NCBI GenBank assembly: GCA_010094045.1
Contig: ML986876.1
Span: forward strand, 1 to 33,434
Direction: 5' to 3'
DNA from: Lojkania enalia
Lineage: Eukaryota > Ascomycota > Dothideomycetes > Pleosporales
DNA length: 33,434 nt
Shown here: positions 1-9,900 of the stretch, piece by piece
How the letters are laid out: every line of letters begins with the position of its first letter
Numbering within the stretch: the first letter of the stretch is position 1
The notes under the pieces: model-generated
Databases searched by the model: none
The model's input: the letters and a program-made list of their open reading frames with translations, nothing else
What the model was told of the DNA's origin: nothing
Made by a program: the position numbers and the translations under genes

Positions 1-1330
1 TTAATACTAATAATATAATTCTAAATATCTAGATCTATAATAATAAATAGATAGTTTTAAATAGTTCTCCTATTAATTTATAGGTGTAAGTAGATATACT
101 AATTAACTAGGGTTTAGATTTAGTCCTAAAAACCTTTAATAGTAATTTTAAAGGGTAAACGCTGTATTAATATATATAGAGTTTAGAAGAGTAATCTAGC
201 TACTATAAAATTAAGGAATAGAAAGCCTTAAATACTAGTATTAACAAGGGTATTTAGTTATATACTAACACCTTTTAAATATAGAATAGTAGGAATTTAG
301 AAGTACTTTCCTCTAAATAAATATAATAAATCGATGTTTAATAAGTTATACTTATTTAAGCCTAGGATAGAGAGTTTTTTTAAGTATCTCTATTTCCCAC
401 CTAAGAACTATCTAGATAGTACTTACTTACGTCTAGGAACTCTTCTTCCTTTATCTTCTCTTATTTAACCTCTATCTCTTATATTCTAAAGACTGTATAT
501 TCGTTTATAAAGTATTCTAGTTTACTATAATTATAGTAATTACCTAGGGTAGTATACCTTTTAAGTGCGAGAGTCTTACTAGGTAGTTAAAGAGTAATTA
601 TAGTAGAACGAGGTATTAATACTAGAGTAGATTAGGGTAGTATTAGATTGTAGGTTACCTTAGATAAACTTTTAGAAGCCTTCTAATACTAATCTAAATT
701 TATTTTAGCTGCAATCTATAGGCTAATAGTTTATTCTAGAAAGTTAGAAATACTTCTTCTTTCTATATTATAGGCTGTTAAGTAGGCGACTATAGCGTTA
801 AAGGAGCCTTTCTATATAAGTTTAAAGCTAAAGTTTAGTATCTTTAGGTTGGGGAGAATCTTATTCTATAGGTAGAAGAACTACTTAGATTAGGATACAG
901 ATCCTCTAATAGCTGTACTAATAAAGCGAGCTTTAAAAGTTGAGAACGCTTCTCTCTTATTTATTCTTAGAACTTAAAACGCCTATTACGCTTCTATCTC
1001 TTTATTACCTATAATAAAATACAATTATAAAAGTAAAATTATTTTTTTAGTATTCTTAAACTAATACTAGTCTAATTTAGCTAGATATTTTAGCTCTAAA
1101 TACCCTTTCGTAGTACTAGAGGTATATTTTTATACTAACGCTATACGTATATACTCTATCTAATAGTAATCTATATTAATCTTAAGTTGGTTTAGGATTA
1201 AGGCTTACTATTATTTAAATATAGGTTTATTACTATCTATAAAGCTTTTAATCTTAAGTATATATTTAGTAAGATAGACTTAAGGGGGCTTAGGGGTGGC
1301 TAAAAGGTTTCTTACTAGAGGAGTTATAAA
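1..1330 (-). pseudogene. LTR-retrotransposon gag and start of protease (RIP-degraded, cut by window edge)
   Basis: Read on the minus strand, one frame with only TAA/TAG stops runs from about 1330 to the window start. It begins after an in-frame TGA near 1345; an ATA near 1331 may be a mutated ATG. The first part reads like a fungal retrotransposon Gag: a Pro-rich start, then a segment near 870-940 reading KREAFSTFKARF, followed by a Trp/Phe-rich stretch and TAYNIERRSISNF (about 745-785). Near 520-560 there is a CCHC zinc-knuckle remnant, YYNYSKLEYFINEY, where Cys codons have become Tyr, which is a G-to-A change. Towards position 1 the frame reads LDYSS, matching the LDSGS/LDCGS active site of fungal retropepsins. 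Reverse transcriptase should lie beyond the left edge. The 5' LTR should be to the right. Whether it is a Ty3-type or another LTR clade is not settled by gag alone. Confidence 0.72.
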
Positions 1331-1980
1331 AGTTTCTCAGTATATTATTAGTTCTAATTTAGTAGTTTATAGAGGTTAATTAAGACTAATAGTTCTCTAT
1401 TATATTAAGTATGTAATCTCCTCTTATAAAATTATAATTTATTCCTTAAGGGTTAGTTCGCTCTAATTTCCCTCTAAATTAGATAGGTTCTTTATTATAG
1501 GCCCTATAGAGAGGGGTCCGCCTATTATAGGGCCCCCTATAAGAGGTAACGGTTGTTCTATACGTGTAAATAAAAGCTTACTCTTACTATAACTTATATA
1601 TATATTAGTTCTAGTATAAGAATTAGAAGGTAAATTATAGTTAGATATTAGCGGTTACCTCTAATTCTAATAGGTTATTAGTAGTCTCTAAGTTTTTACC
1701 TAGGCGTACTCTACGCGGCTTTTCTAAAGACAATTCTAATTGTAGGGGATAGGAAGTTCTAAACCTAAAGGCTTTAGTTAATAGAAGGTTTTTAAGATCC
1801 TATTTAGATAACTAAATAATTTAATATAATAGTATATAAATATTATAATTTAAACTAAATTAGGTATATTTTAAACTTAAATATAGTTAAATAAACAATT
1901 AATATAATATTATTAAAGAGGCTGTTACTAGTAGTATTAAGTTCTTCTATATAATATAACGGCGTAGGTAAGATAATAGG
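1331..1980. other. Probable LTR/leader zone of the left-edge retrotransposon, no ORF
   Basis: About 650 bases without a readable frame lie upstream (on the minus strand) of the left-edge gag. An LTR and untranslated leader would be expected here. I could not find convincing TG...CA ends or a second LTR copy, so the LTR call is an inference from position. A small G+C-richer island at 1493-1546 holds a direct repeat (annotated separately). From 1800 to 1940 the sequence is nearly pure A+T. The last 40 bases (about 1939-1980) continue in the frame of the coding-like block that begins at 1981, with stops only of TAA type. Confidence 0.4.
1493..1546. repeat. Short imperfect direct repeat in GC-richer island
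   Basis: Two imperfect copies (1493-1514 and 1523-1546) share the pattern TATTATAGG, C-run, CTATA, AGAGG. The island keeps runs of G and C (CCC, GGGG) that RIP does not target, so it stands out from the A+T-rich surroundings. It could be an LTR promoter or enhancer repeat; function is unknown. Confidence 0.55.
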
Positions 1981-2233
1981 TCTAAATACAGCACAAATCT
2001 ACTTAGAGATATATAGAAGTATATAGAGGTTTAGGGACCTAGGAATTCTATTAACACCTATAGGCCTTATACGAAAGAATATAGAAGAACTACTAAGCTA
2101 CTTATAAGGGAGTATATAACTATATACGGAAGGGAAAAGGGGTAGAACTAGAGGTAGAATAAGATAAGCAAAAAGCTTTAGGATAAGGTTATATATAAAG
2201 CTTTTCATAGAACGATTTCTTTACATTATTATA
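1981..2233 (+). repeat. 253-bp direct repeat, left copy, with coding-like frame
   Basis: This block recurs at 14051-14303 with the same length (253 bp) and orientation, the differences I saw being C/T and G/A. The pair brackets the whole helicase array. The plus strand is open over 84 codons, with only five TAG stops and with charged, helix-like residues, for example SINTYRPYTKEYRR. That motif loosely resembles the N-terminal, SAM-like DNA-binding segment of tyrosine recombinases such as Cryptons, but the match is too short to name. The left copy is less decayed than the right. Its right border is the 3' truncation point of the last helicase unit (about 2234). It may be a fragment of a larger mobile-element gene. 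Confidence 0.7.
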
Positions 2234-3387
2234 TTATAGTTAAGTAAGTAGACGCCTATCTACTTTATATTATTAAGCGCTTCTAAACTACTATCTTATC
2301 TCTTATATAAGTAATAATAACCCTCTAATACTCTACTTAACTAATAGTTTAACCAGCTTTACCGCCTGCTAAAGTTTTATCTTATCTTAGTTAAGTAGCT
2401 AAATCTAATATATAAGATGCACTTAATTCTACTTTACTAGATATTCTAACTACCCTATCTATTTAAACTACTTAGTTTTATCGGTCTTTACTACTTCTAC
2501 ATCTATAACCTATATCTTCTCTTCTTCCCTCTATTTTATAAGTTTAAACCTAGCTAACTAATTATATATAATATTAGCTTCTATATAAGAAATAACTAGC
2601 TTATAGTTATAGCTACCTATATTAACAATAAAATATTACTACAGCCTACTAGTTTAAAAGAATATCTATACCTTAATCTTTTAATAGAGTCTACTTTTAT
2701 TATTTATTTATACCTACTTATACTTCTTTTTTAGATATATATATAGCGTATTAATATTAGTAGTAATATAGTATCTAGATTACTTATACTAGAATCTATT
2801 TAGCAGCTTTCCTAATTCCGGTATTAGTTACCTAAACAGTATAAGCAGCTAGACGTTCTTTACTAGTCTAATTAACTATTAATAAGTATATTTAATAATT
2901 ACCCTCCTCTACTCTATTATTATATTATAATAGTACTATAGATGTATATTAATATTTAATATAGTAGTTGTATATTTCTTATATATTAGAATATAGTACT
3001 TAAGTAGATAGTAGAGATAGTTCTTAATATCCTCTAGTAATAGCGCTATTCTACTTACTTATATATAGGTCTTCCTACTATAGATATAGTATTATGCCCT
3101 CGGTTCGAGTATCTATATATTTTAGTAGAACTATATTCTTCTAGCCTTATTATAGCTTTATACTAGTATAGGTGCGATAATATAGTATTATAAGTAGAAT
3201 AAATAGACTTTACTAAATAGTTTTTATATATAAAGTATTATAGTTAGAGTACTAGTTATAAATAAATTAGGGGGGTAATAGTTAGATAAATTACCCTCTT
3301 TTAACAACCTATTTTAGGTATAGTACTATAGTACTATACCTAATCTATTACGAATCGGGCCTAATTTATCGCTTTATATTAGATAGG
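2234..3387 (-). pseudogene. Telomere-linked RecQ-type helicase unit e (N-terminal part only)
   Basis: This is the last unit, in transcription order, of the five-copy array. It starts on the minus strand at 3387 with the shared leader and is cut off at about 2234, where the 253-bp repeat begins. It therefore carries only the N-terminal third of the protein seen in units b to d. The frame includes SNRGHNTISIVGRP (about 3080-3110), a possible Cys-pair motif read as SSCLYCLGNQ in another frame (about 2830), and a segment near 2440-2500 that aligns to the linker upstream of the recombinase-like and helicase domains in this family. No helicase motif is present. Stops are TAA/TAG from RIP. Confidence 0.72.
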
Positions 3388-5666
3388 CTGGCCTAAAGTT
3401 ATATATATACTAACTATTAGTAGTTCTAAGAAGTAATTTACCTACTATAAGTACTACTTTATCTACTACTTACTCTATAAGCTATCTCTTAACTGGAGCT
3501 GTTAACTAGCTTCTATCTGCCTAGCCTAAGTAAGTATCTATTTAAGCCTATTATTAAGCCGATTATTATAATAATAGATAAAAGATATACCCTACTATAT
3601 AAATATAATATTATTAATAAGCTACTCTAGCTGGATAGTAAACCGGTCCTCAGTTCTAGCTGTTTAATACAGTTCCTGTTAAAGCATCTTCTCTACTTTA
3701 GCTACTATATCCTATACTATCTTATAGAACTAGCTAATATAGATTAGCCGGCTATTAAGATAGAATATCTTCTTATCCTTTAACTAGTAAGTATTACCTA
3801 AATTACTAGCTATTAGTATAATAAACTTTTTATACGCTAGTAAGCTAATTATCTTACTTATTAGACTAAATAATCTATTAGCTAGAAACTTCTGCTATAT
3901 AAGTAGAAAATGCTTCTAGTCTTCGTCTGTCTGCTCGTCGTGCTCTGCTGCTGAAAGTAGCTTCTTTACACCTAGCACGCGCACGTAGTATACCACACTA
4001 GCTAGTATATACGAGTAGTTCTTTACTATATATAAGCGGTCTATTTTAGTATTAATCTCTAGTATAATAAGAAAATAGATAAGTCTACTATTAAATAGCT
4101 GATTACCTATTAATTAAAAAATAAATAATATAAGTATATCTAATAGTACTCTAGGCTAAGCGTTCTTATTATCCCTATCTAATATAACCTATAGTACTAT
4201 TACTAGTTTCTTCTACTTATCTTACTAATAGAATAGCTCGTGTGCGTCTTCTATCTAATCTACCTTTTTCTTCCTATAATATTTATAACGGGGGCCGCTA
4301 TCGCTATTATTATTACTATTAGTACTACTTCTAACTCTATTAAACCTAGAACTTATACTATTATCTAATACTATACTATTAATATTACTATTATTACCGT
4401 TATTACTATAGTTAATCTATATAGCCTAAGCTTCTTTATTAGTAATAATATAGAGAAAGTAGTAGACGAACTTAATAATATAGTTAGTATATACTATTTA
4501 ACTCTTAGGGTTTTACAGTTGAGCGAGCAGACGCCTATCTATTTTATATTACTAAATACTCTTAAGCTACTATCTTATCTCTTATATAAGTAATAATAAC
4601 CCTCTAATACTCTACTTAACTAATAGCTTAACTAGCTTCGCCGCCTACTAAAGTTTCGTCTTACCTTAGTTAGGTAACTAGATCTAATATACGAGATATA
4701 CTTAATTCTGCTTTACTAGATATTCCAGCTATCCTATCTACTTAAACTATCTAGTTTTATTAGTCTTTACTACCTCTATATTTATAACCTATACTTTCTT
4801 TTCTTCCCTCTACTTTATAAGCTTAAACCTGGCTAACTAATTATATATAATATTAGCCTCTATATAGAAAATAGCTAGCTTATAGTTATAGCTGCCTATA
4901 TTAACAATAAAATATTACTATAGCCTGCTAGCCTAAAAGAATATCTATACCTTAATCTTCTAATAAAACCTACTTTTATTACCTATTTATATCTACTTAT
5001 ACTTCTTCTTTAGATATATATATAGTACGTTAATATTAGTAGTAATATAGTATCTAGATTACTTATACTAGAACCTATTTAGTAGCTTTCCTAATTCTAG
5101 TATTAATTACCTAAATAGTATAGGTAGCTAAATATCCTTTACTAGTTTAATTAGCTATTAATAAGTATACTTAACGATTACCCTCCTCTACTCTATTATT
5201 ATACTATAATAGTACTGTAGATGTATATTAATATTTAATATAGTAGTTATATATTTCTTATATATTAGAATGCAGTACTTGGGTAGATAGTAGAAATAGT
5301 TTTTAATATCCTCTAGTAATAGTGCTGTTCTACTTACTTATATACAGGTCTTCCTATTATAGATATAGTATTACGCCCTCGGTTCGAGCGTCTATATATT
5401 CTAGTAGAACTATATCCTTCTAGCCTTATTATAGCCCTATACTAGTACGGGTACGATAATATAGTATTATAAGTAGAATAAATAGACTCTACTAAATAGT
5501 TTTTATATATAAAATATTAGAGTTAGAGTACTAGTTGTAAATAAATTAGAGGAGTAATAGTTAGATAAATTGCTTTCTTTTAACAACCTATTTCAGGTAT
5601 AGTACTATAGTACTATACCTAATCTATTATAAATCGGGCCTAATTTATCGCTTTATATCAGATAGG
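3388..5666 (-). pseudogene. Telomere-linked RecQ-type helicase unit d (3'-truncated before recombinase-like domain)
   Basis: The unit runs on the minus strand from its leader end at 5666 to a 3' truncation at 3388, where it joins the leader of unit e directly. The N-terminal part (about 4520-5666) matches unit e. The next part (about 3630-4520) gives one frame with few stops, including ILTASNLGNAY and the well-preserved AEDWFTIQL (3631-3657). The last part (3388-3630) is a Gln-rich helical stretch ending in SIYITLGQ. In fungal subtelomeric RecQ-like proteins an S/T-G-Q-P-A-R motif at this point opens the next domain. Truncation falls exactly there, so the recombinase-like and helicase parts are missing. 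Confidence 0.78.
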
Positions 5667-6614
5667 CTCTTTACTATTATTGTTACACCGCCGCTGCTTC
5701 CTTACTCTAGTCTAGCCTTAACTACCTATCTACCTTACCTCTAGTATCTCTTTACTCCTATCGAGCCCTAAGAAGTAATACTATAGTATATTAAGCGGCT
5801 AGAATACTTTAATCGAGCATACGCTAAAATACTTAATAATATTGATTAGTATACTATAGTTTCTAATCCCTATCTGCGTCGTCTACACGCTCTATAATTC
5901 TAGTATACTTTCTCTCTTCTTATCTACTTTAGCTTCTTCAACTTCTTCTATCTTATCCTAATATCCTTTACTAAACAACTCTCTAACTACTTCTCTACTA
6001 ATACTAATAGCTATATATTAGTAGTCTAATATATATAGCTTAATACCTATCTATTTACTAGTCTTGTGTTTAAGCACGCGTATTAGTTAGTCTATCTTCT
6101 ATAGCCTATATTAATCTACCTATATATAGTTGCTAAAGCTGCTGCTAAGTACCTTAATATTTAGATACTTCTAAAATAGCTATATATAAGCTAAGTATAT
6201 TACTATTACCTACCCTAGCTGCGGTAGTAGAAAGCGTAGTACTATCTTTAGCTTATCTTACTAGGATTGCGATTTATAATAGTAGACTACTATTATAATC
6301 TACCTGTCTATTATAAAGATATTACAGTTCTATAATATTTTATTATAATACTATATTATTATAATTTCTAACTCTTGTTTAAACTAGCCTAAAGTTATAT
6401 ATATACTAACTATTAGCAGTTTTAAGTAGCAATCTACCTATTATAAGTATTACTTCACCTACTACTTACTCTATAAACCGTCTCTTAACTAGAGCTGTTA
6501 ACCAGCTTCTATTTATCTAGCCTGAGTAAGTATCTACTTAAGCTTATTATTAAGCCGATTATTATAATAATAGATAAAAAATACGCCCTATTATATAAAC
6601 GTAATATTATTAAT

Positions 6615-6619
6615 AAACT
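6615..6619. repeat. Target-site duplication, left (AAACT)
   Basis: AAACT at 6615-6619 directly precedes the left LTR and recurs at 7853-7857 directly after the right LTR. The uninterrupted sequence in sister unit d (about 3615-3625) confirms that the host had a single copy. A 5-bp duplication is typical of LTR-retrotransposon integrases. Confidence 0.88.
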
Positions 6620-6836
6620 TGTTATAGAATTAGCTTCTACCCGATCCTGTACTACTTTACCTATTATATATAGACCCGAACCTTTAATATATATATATAT
6701 AACCTAATATCTATCTTCTTTCTCTTTTTATCTAGACGTCTTAAACTATTATAGTAGTAGTATATTAGTTATCTATATAGCTTAATCTAATATTTATTTA
6801 TCTAGTATTAATAATCTAATATGCGTTGCTGTAATA
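6620..6836 (+). repeat. 5' LTR of the TRIM-like element (217 bp)
   Basis: It pairs with 7636-7852 at identical length, differing mainly by C/T and G/A changes. It begins TGTTATAGAATTAGC and ends GCTGTAATA. It holds a TA-dinucleotide run near 6690-6702 that could serve as a TATA element. No primer-binding site was recognised just after it. Confidence 0.9.
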
Positions 6837-6904
6837 TTACATCTAAATTCTTAATTAGGCGCTAGGGTCTAATCTAAGTATATTCCTAGACGCTTATAAT
6901 AATA

Positions 6905-7245
6905 CTATACTAACCTAACCTAATCTTTAGTATAGTACTACTATATAAACTAACCTAATTCCTAGTATAATACTACTATATAATAACAACTAGTCGCGCT
7001 AATATACCTGCAATCTAACCTAATCTTTAGTATAGTACTACTATATAATAATAATTAATCGCGCTAATATACCTGCAATCTAACCTAATCTCTAGTATAG
7101 TACTACTATATAAACCGAACCGACCTAATCCCTAATATAATACTACTATTAACTACTAGTCGCGCTAATATATATACAACCGATCTAATCTCTAGTATAA
7201 TACTATTATATAATAATAATAGACTATACTAATATACCTATAATA
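6905..7245 (+). repeat. Degenerate tandem repeats inside the TRIM-like element
   Basis: About four imperfect copies of a roughly 67-95-bp unit. Each pairs an AACCTAATC...TAGTATARTACTACTATATAA part with a CGCGCTAATATA part; the latter occurs near 6994, 7060 and 7160 and, mutated, near 7223. Copy spacing varies, and the first part is sometimes present twice per unit. The block is non-coding. Confidence 0.75.
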
Positions 7246-7623
7246 TAGCCTAAATCCTCTAAATTTGGTCTAGATTCTACAAATTCCTGCTAAATCCTAG
7301 GAAATTTTTTAGGGGGAGCTGGAGTAGAGGTATAGACTAAAGGGCTGCTATAAAGAGTATTCTAGAGCGCTACGAGACGGACTATTAAAGTAAGACGAGT
7401 AGAGATATACGTCTCTAGTCTAAATAAAGGCTAGAGTGTAGATAAATAATAGAAGCCTAGCTTTACTAGAAAGCAATAAGTTAGTAATATATAGTTTAGT
7501 AAGGAGGCTTCTATAGATAGCGTTTATAAAAGCGAAGCCTAAGTAGAGGCTAGAGCTAGAGTAATAAGCTGGAATTTTCCTACCCTTCTCTCCTCTTTAT
7601 ACTCTCGCAGGAGCTCGACGATA

Positions 7624-7635
7624 GAAGGGGGGTAC
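7624..7635 (+). promoter_or_regulatory. Polypurine tract of the TRIM-like element
   Basis: AGAAGGGGGGTA/C lies immediately before the right LTR. It is the primer site for plus-strand DNA synthesis in LTR elements. G runs not preceded by T escape RIP, so the tract is well preserved. Confidence 0.8.
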
Positions 7636-7852
7636 TGTTACGGAATTAGCTTCTACCTGATCCTGTACTACCTCGCCTATTATATATAGACCCGAACCCC
7701 TAATATATATATATATAACCTAATATCTATCTTCTTTCTCTTTTTATCTAGATGTTTTAAACTATTATAGTAGTAGTATATTAGTTATCTATATAGTTTA
7801 ATCTGATACTTATTTATCTAGTATTAATAATCCGATACATGTTACTATAATA
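7636..7852 (+). repeat. 3' LTR of the TRIM-like element (217 bp)
   Basis: Starts TGTTACGGAATTAGC and ends ACTATAATA, matching 6620-6836 over the full 217 bp. It is followed by AAACT (7853-7857), the right target duplication, after which helicase unit c resumes in register with its sister units. Confidence 0.9.
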
Positions 7853-9829
7853 AAACTATTCTAACTGGATAGTAAACCAGTCCTCAGCTCTAGCTGTCTA
7901 ATATAGCTCCTGCTAGAGTATCTCCTCTATCTTAGCTACTATATCCTATACTATCTTACGGAACTAGCTAATATAGATTAGCTAGCTGTTAAGATAGAAT
8001 ATCTTCTTATCTTTTAACTAGTAAGCGTTACCTAAATTACTAGCTGTTAGTATAATAAACTTCTTATATACTAGCAAGCTAATTATCTTACTTATTAGAC
8101 TAAATAATCTATTAGTTAGAAACTTCCGCTATATAAGTAGAAAATACTTCTAGTCCTTATCCGTCTACTTGTCGTACTCTGCTGCTAGAAGTAACTTCTC
8201 TATACCTAGTACGCGTATATAGTATACTACGCTAGCTAGTATATATAAGTAGTTTTTTATTATACATAAGCAGTTTATTTTAGTATTAATCCCTAGTATA
8301 GTAAAAAAATAGATAAGCCTACTATTAAACAGCCGATCGCCTGTTAATTAAAAAATAAATAATATAAGTATATCTAGTAGTATCCTAAACTAAGCGTTCT
8401 TACTATCTCTATCTAATATAACTTATAGTACTATTACTAGTTCCTTCTATTTATTTTACTAACAGAATAGCTCACGCGCGTCTTCTATCTAATTTACCTC
8501 TTTCTTCTTATAGTATCTATAATAGGGGCTGCTATTACTATTATTATTACTATTAGTACTATTTCTAGCTTTATTAGACCTAGAACTCGCACTATTATCT
8601 AACACTATACTATTAATATTACTATTATTACTGTTACTACTATAGCTAATCTATACAGCCTAAGCTTCTTTATTAGTAATAATATAGAGAAAGTAGCAGA
8701 CGAACTTAATAATATAGCTAGTATATACTACCTAACTTTTAGAGTTCTATAGTTAAGCAAGCAGACGCTTATCTACTTTATATTACTAAGTACTCCTAAA
8801 TTACTATCTTATTTCTTATATAAGTAATAATAACCCTCTAATACTCTACTTAACTAATAGTTTAACTAGCTTTACCGCCTATTAAAGTTTTATCTTACTT
8901 TAGTTAAGCAGCCGGATCTAATATGCGAGATATACTCGATTCCACTTTACTAGATACTCTAGCTACCCTATCTACTTAAACTACCTAGTCTTATTAGTCT
9001 TCGCTACCTCTATATTTATAACCTATACCTTCTCTTCTTCCCTCTATTTTATAAGCTTAAACCTAGCTAACTAATTATATATAATATTAGCCTCTATATA
9101 GAAAATAGCTAGCTTATAGTTATAACTACCTACGTCGACGATAAAATATTACTATAGCCTACTAGCCTAAAAGAATATCTATACCTTAACTTTCTAATAG
9201 AGCCTACTTTTATCGCCTATTTATATCTACTTATACTTCTTCTTTAGATATATATATAGCGCGTTAATATTAGTAGTAATATAGTATCTAGATTGCTTAT
9301 ACTAGAACCTATTTAACAGCTTTTCTAATTCCGGTATTAGTTACTTAAATAGTACGGGCAGCTGGACGTCTTTTATTAGTTTAATTAGCTACTAACGAGT
9401 ATACTCGATAATTACCCTCCTCTACTCTATTATTATACTATAATAGTACTGTAGATATATATTAATATTTAATATAGCAGTTGTATATTCCTTATATATT
9501 AGAATATAGTACTCGGGTAGATAGTAGAGATAGTTTTTAATATTCTCTAGTAATAGCACTGTTCTACTTACTTATATATAGGTCTTTTTACTATAGATAT
9601 AGTATTGCGCCCTCGGTTTAAGCGTCTGTATATCTTAGTAGAACTGCATCCTTCTAGCCTTATTATAGCCCTATACTAGTACGGGTGCGATAATATAGTG
9701 TTATAAGTAGAATAAATAGACTCTACTAAATAGTTTTTATATATAAAGTATTACGGTTAGAGTACTAGTTATAAATAAATTAGGGGGGTAATAGTTAGAC
9801 GAATCGCCTCCTTTTAACAACCTATTTCG

Positions 9830-9853
9830 GGTATAGCGCTATAGTACTATACC
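9830..9853. repeat. 24-bp palindrome in the shared unit leader
   Basis: A GGTATAG...CTATACC palindrome occurs at the same place in all five array units: 3317-3340, 5596-5619, 9830-9853, 13685-13708 and 13980-14003 (the last has one mismatch). The unit c copy keeps one AGCGCT where the others have AGTACT, so the ancestral form probably held two AGCGCT cores. It could extrude as a hairpin or bind a dimeric protein; role unknown. Confidence 0.85.
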
Positions 9854-9900
9854 TAATCTATTACGAATCAGGCCTAATTCGTCGTCTTATATCGGATAGG

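Larger units (their letters stand above)
6620..7852 (+). mobile_element. Complete small non-autonomous LTR element (TRIM-like)
   Basis: A 1233-bp element is inserted in helicase unit c. It has two 217-bp LTRs (6620-6836 and 7636-7852), both starting TGTTA and ending TAATA (CA mutated to TA), a polypurine tract just before the right LTR, and the 5-bp duplication AAACT on both sides. The 799-bp interior has no gag or pol. It has a tandem-repeat block (about 6905-7245), then a G+A-rich stretch, and finally a short frame, WNFPTLLSSLYSRRSSTIEGG, running into the polypurine tract. Many fungal Gypsy polyproteins end in a similar RR...LEGG just at the tract, so the interior may derive from the two ends of an autonomous element. 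The tract at the right end sets the orientation as plus. Confidence 0.9.
5667..9900 (-). pseudogene. Telomere-linked RecQ-type helicase unit c, split by an LTR element
   Basis: This is the least decayed unit of the array. On the minus strand it runs from its leader at 9900 to a 3' truncation at 5667, interrupted at 6620-7852 by a complete LTR element with its target duplication; without the insertion it is about 3.0 kb. From the N-terminus it holds the leader with palindrome (9830-9853), the N-terminal region, a linker reading LEYLVKWNR (about 8935-8960), AEDWFTIQL (7866-7892), and SIYITLGQ just before the junction at 6385. Then comes a domain with LRFLLPQLG (about 6215-6240), LDY-YIAISISREVV (about 5990-6030) and a late NYSI (about 5850). 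In this family those correspond to the HRYLP, YRHIAIAISR and dlQxGHs...Y segments that precede the RecQ helicase. It is truncated before the helicase domain. Confidence 0.8.

Noticed and set aside
1331..1980. A defined LTR for the left-edge retrotransposon
   Set aside because: No second copy, no TG…CA ends and no target duplication could be matched within the window; only a positional inference is possible.
8900..9000. Chromodomain in the N-terminal region of the helicase units (LEYLVKWNR reads like YLVKWxGY)
   Set aside because: The text after KW does not follow a chromodomain. The whole minus frame leads continuously into AEDWFTIQL, the GQ motif and RecQ helicase motifs, so it is the linker of the telomere-linked helicase family.
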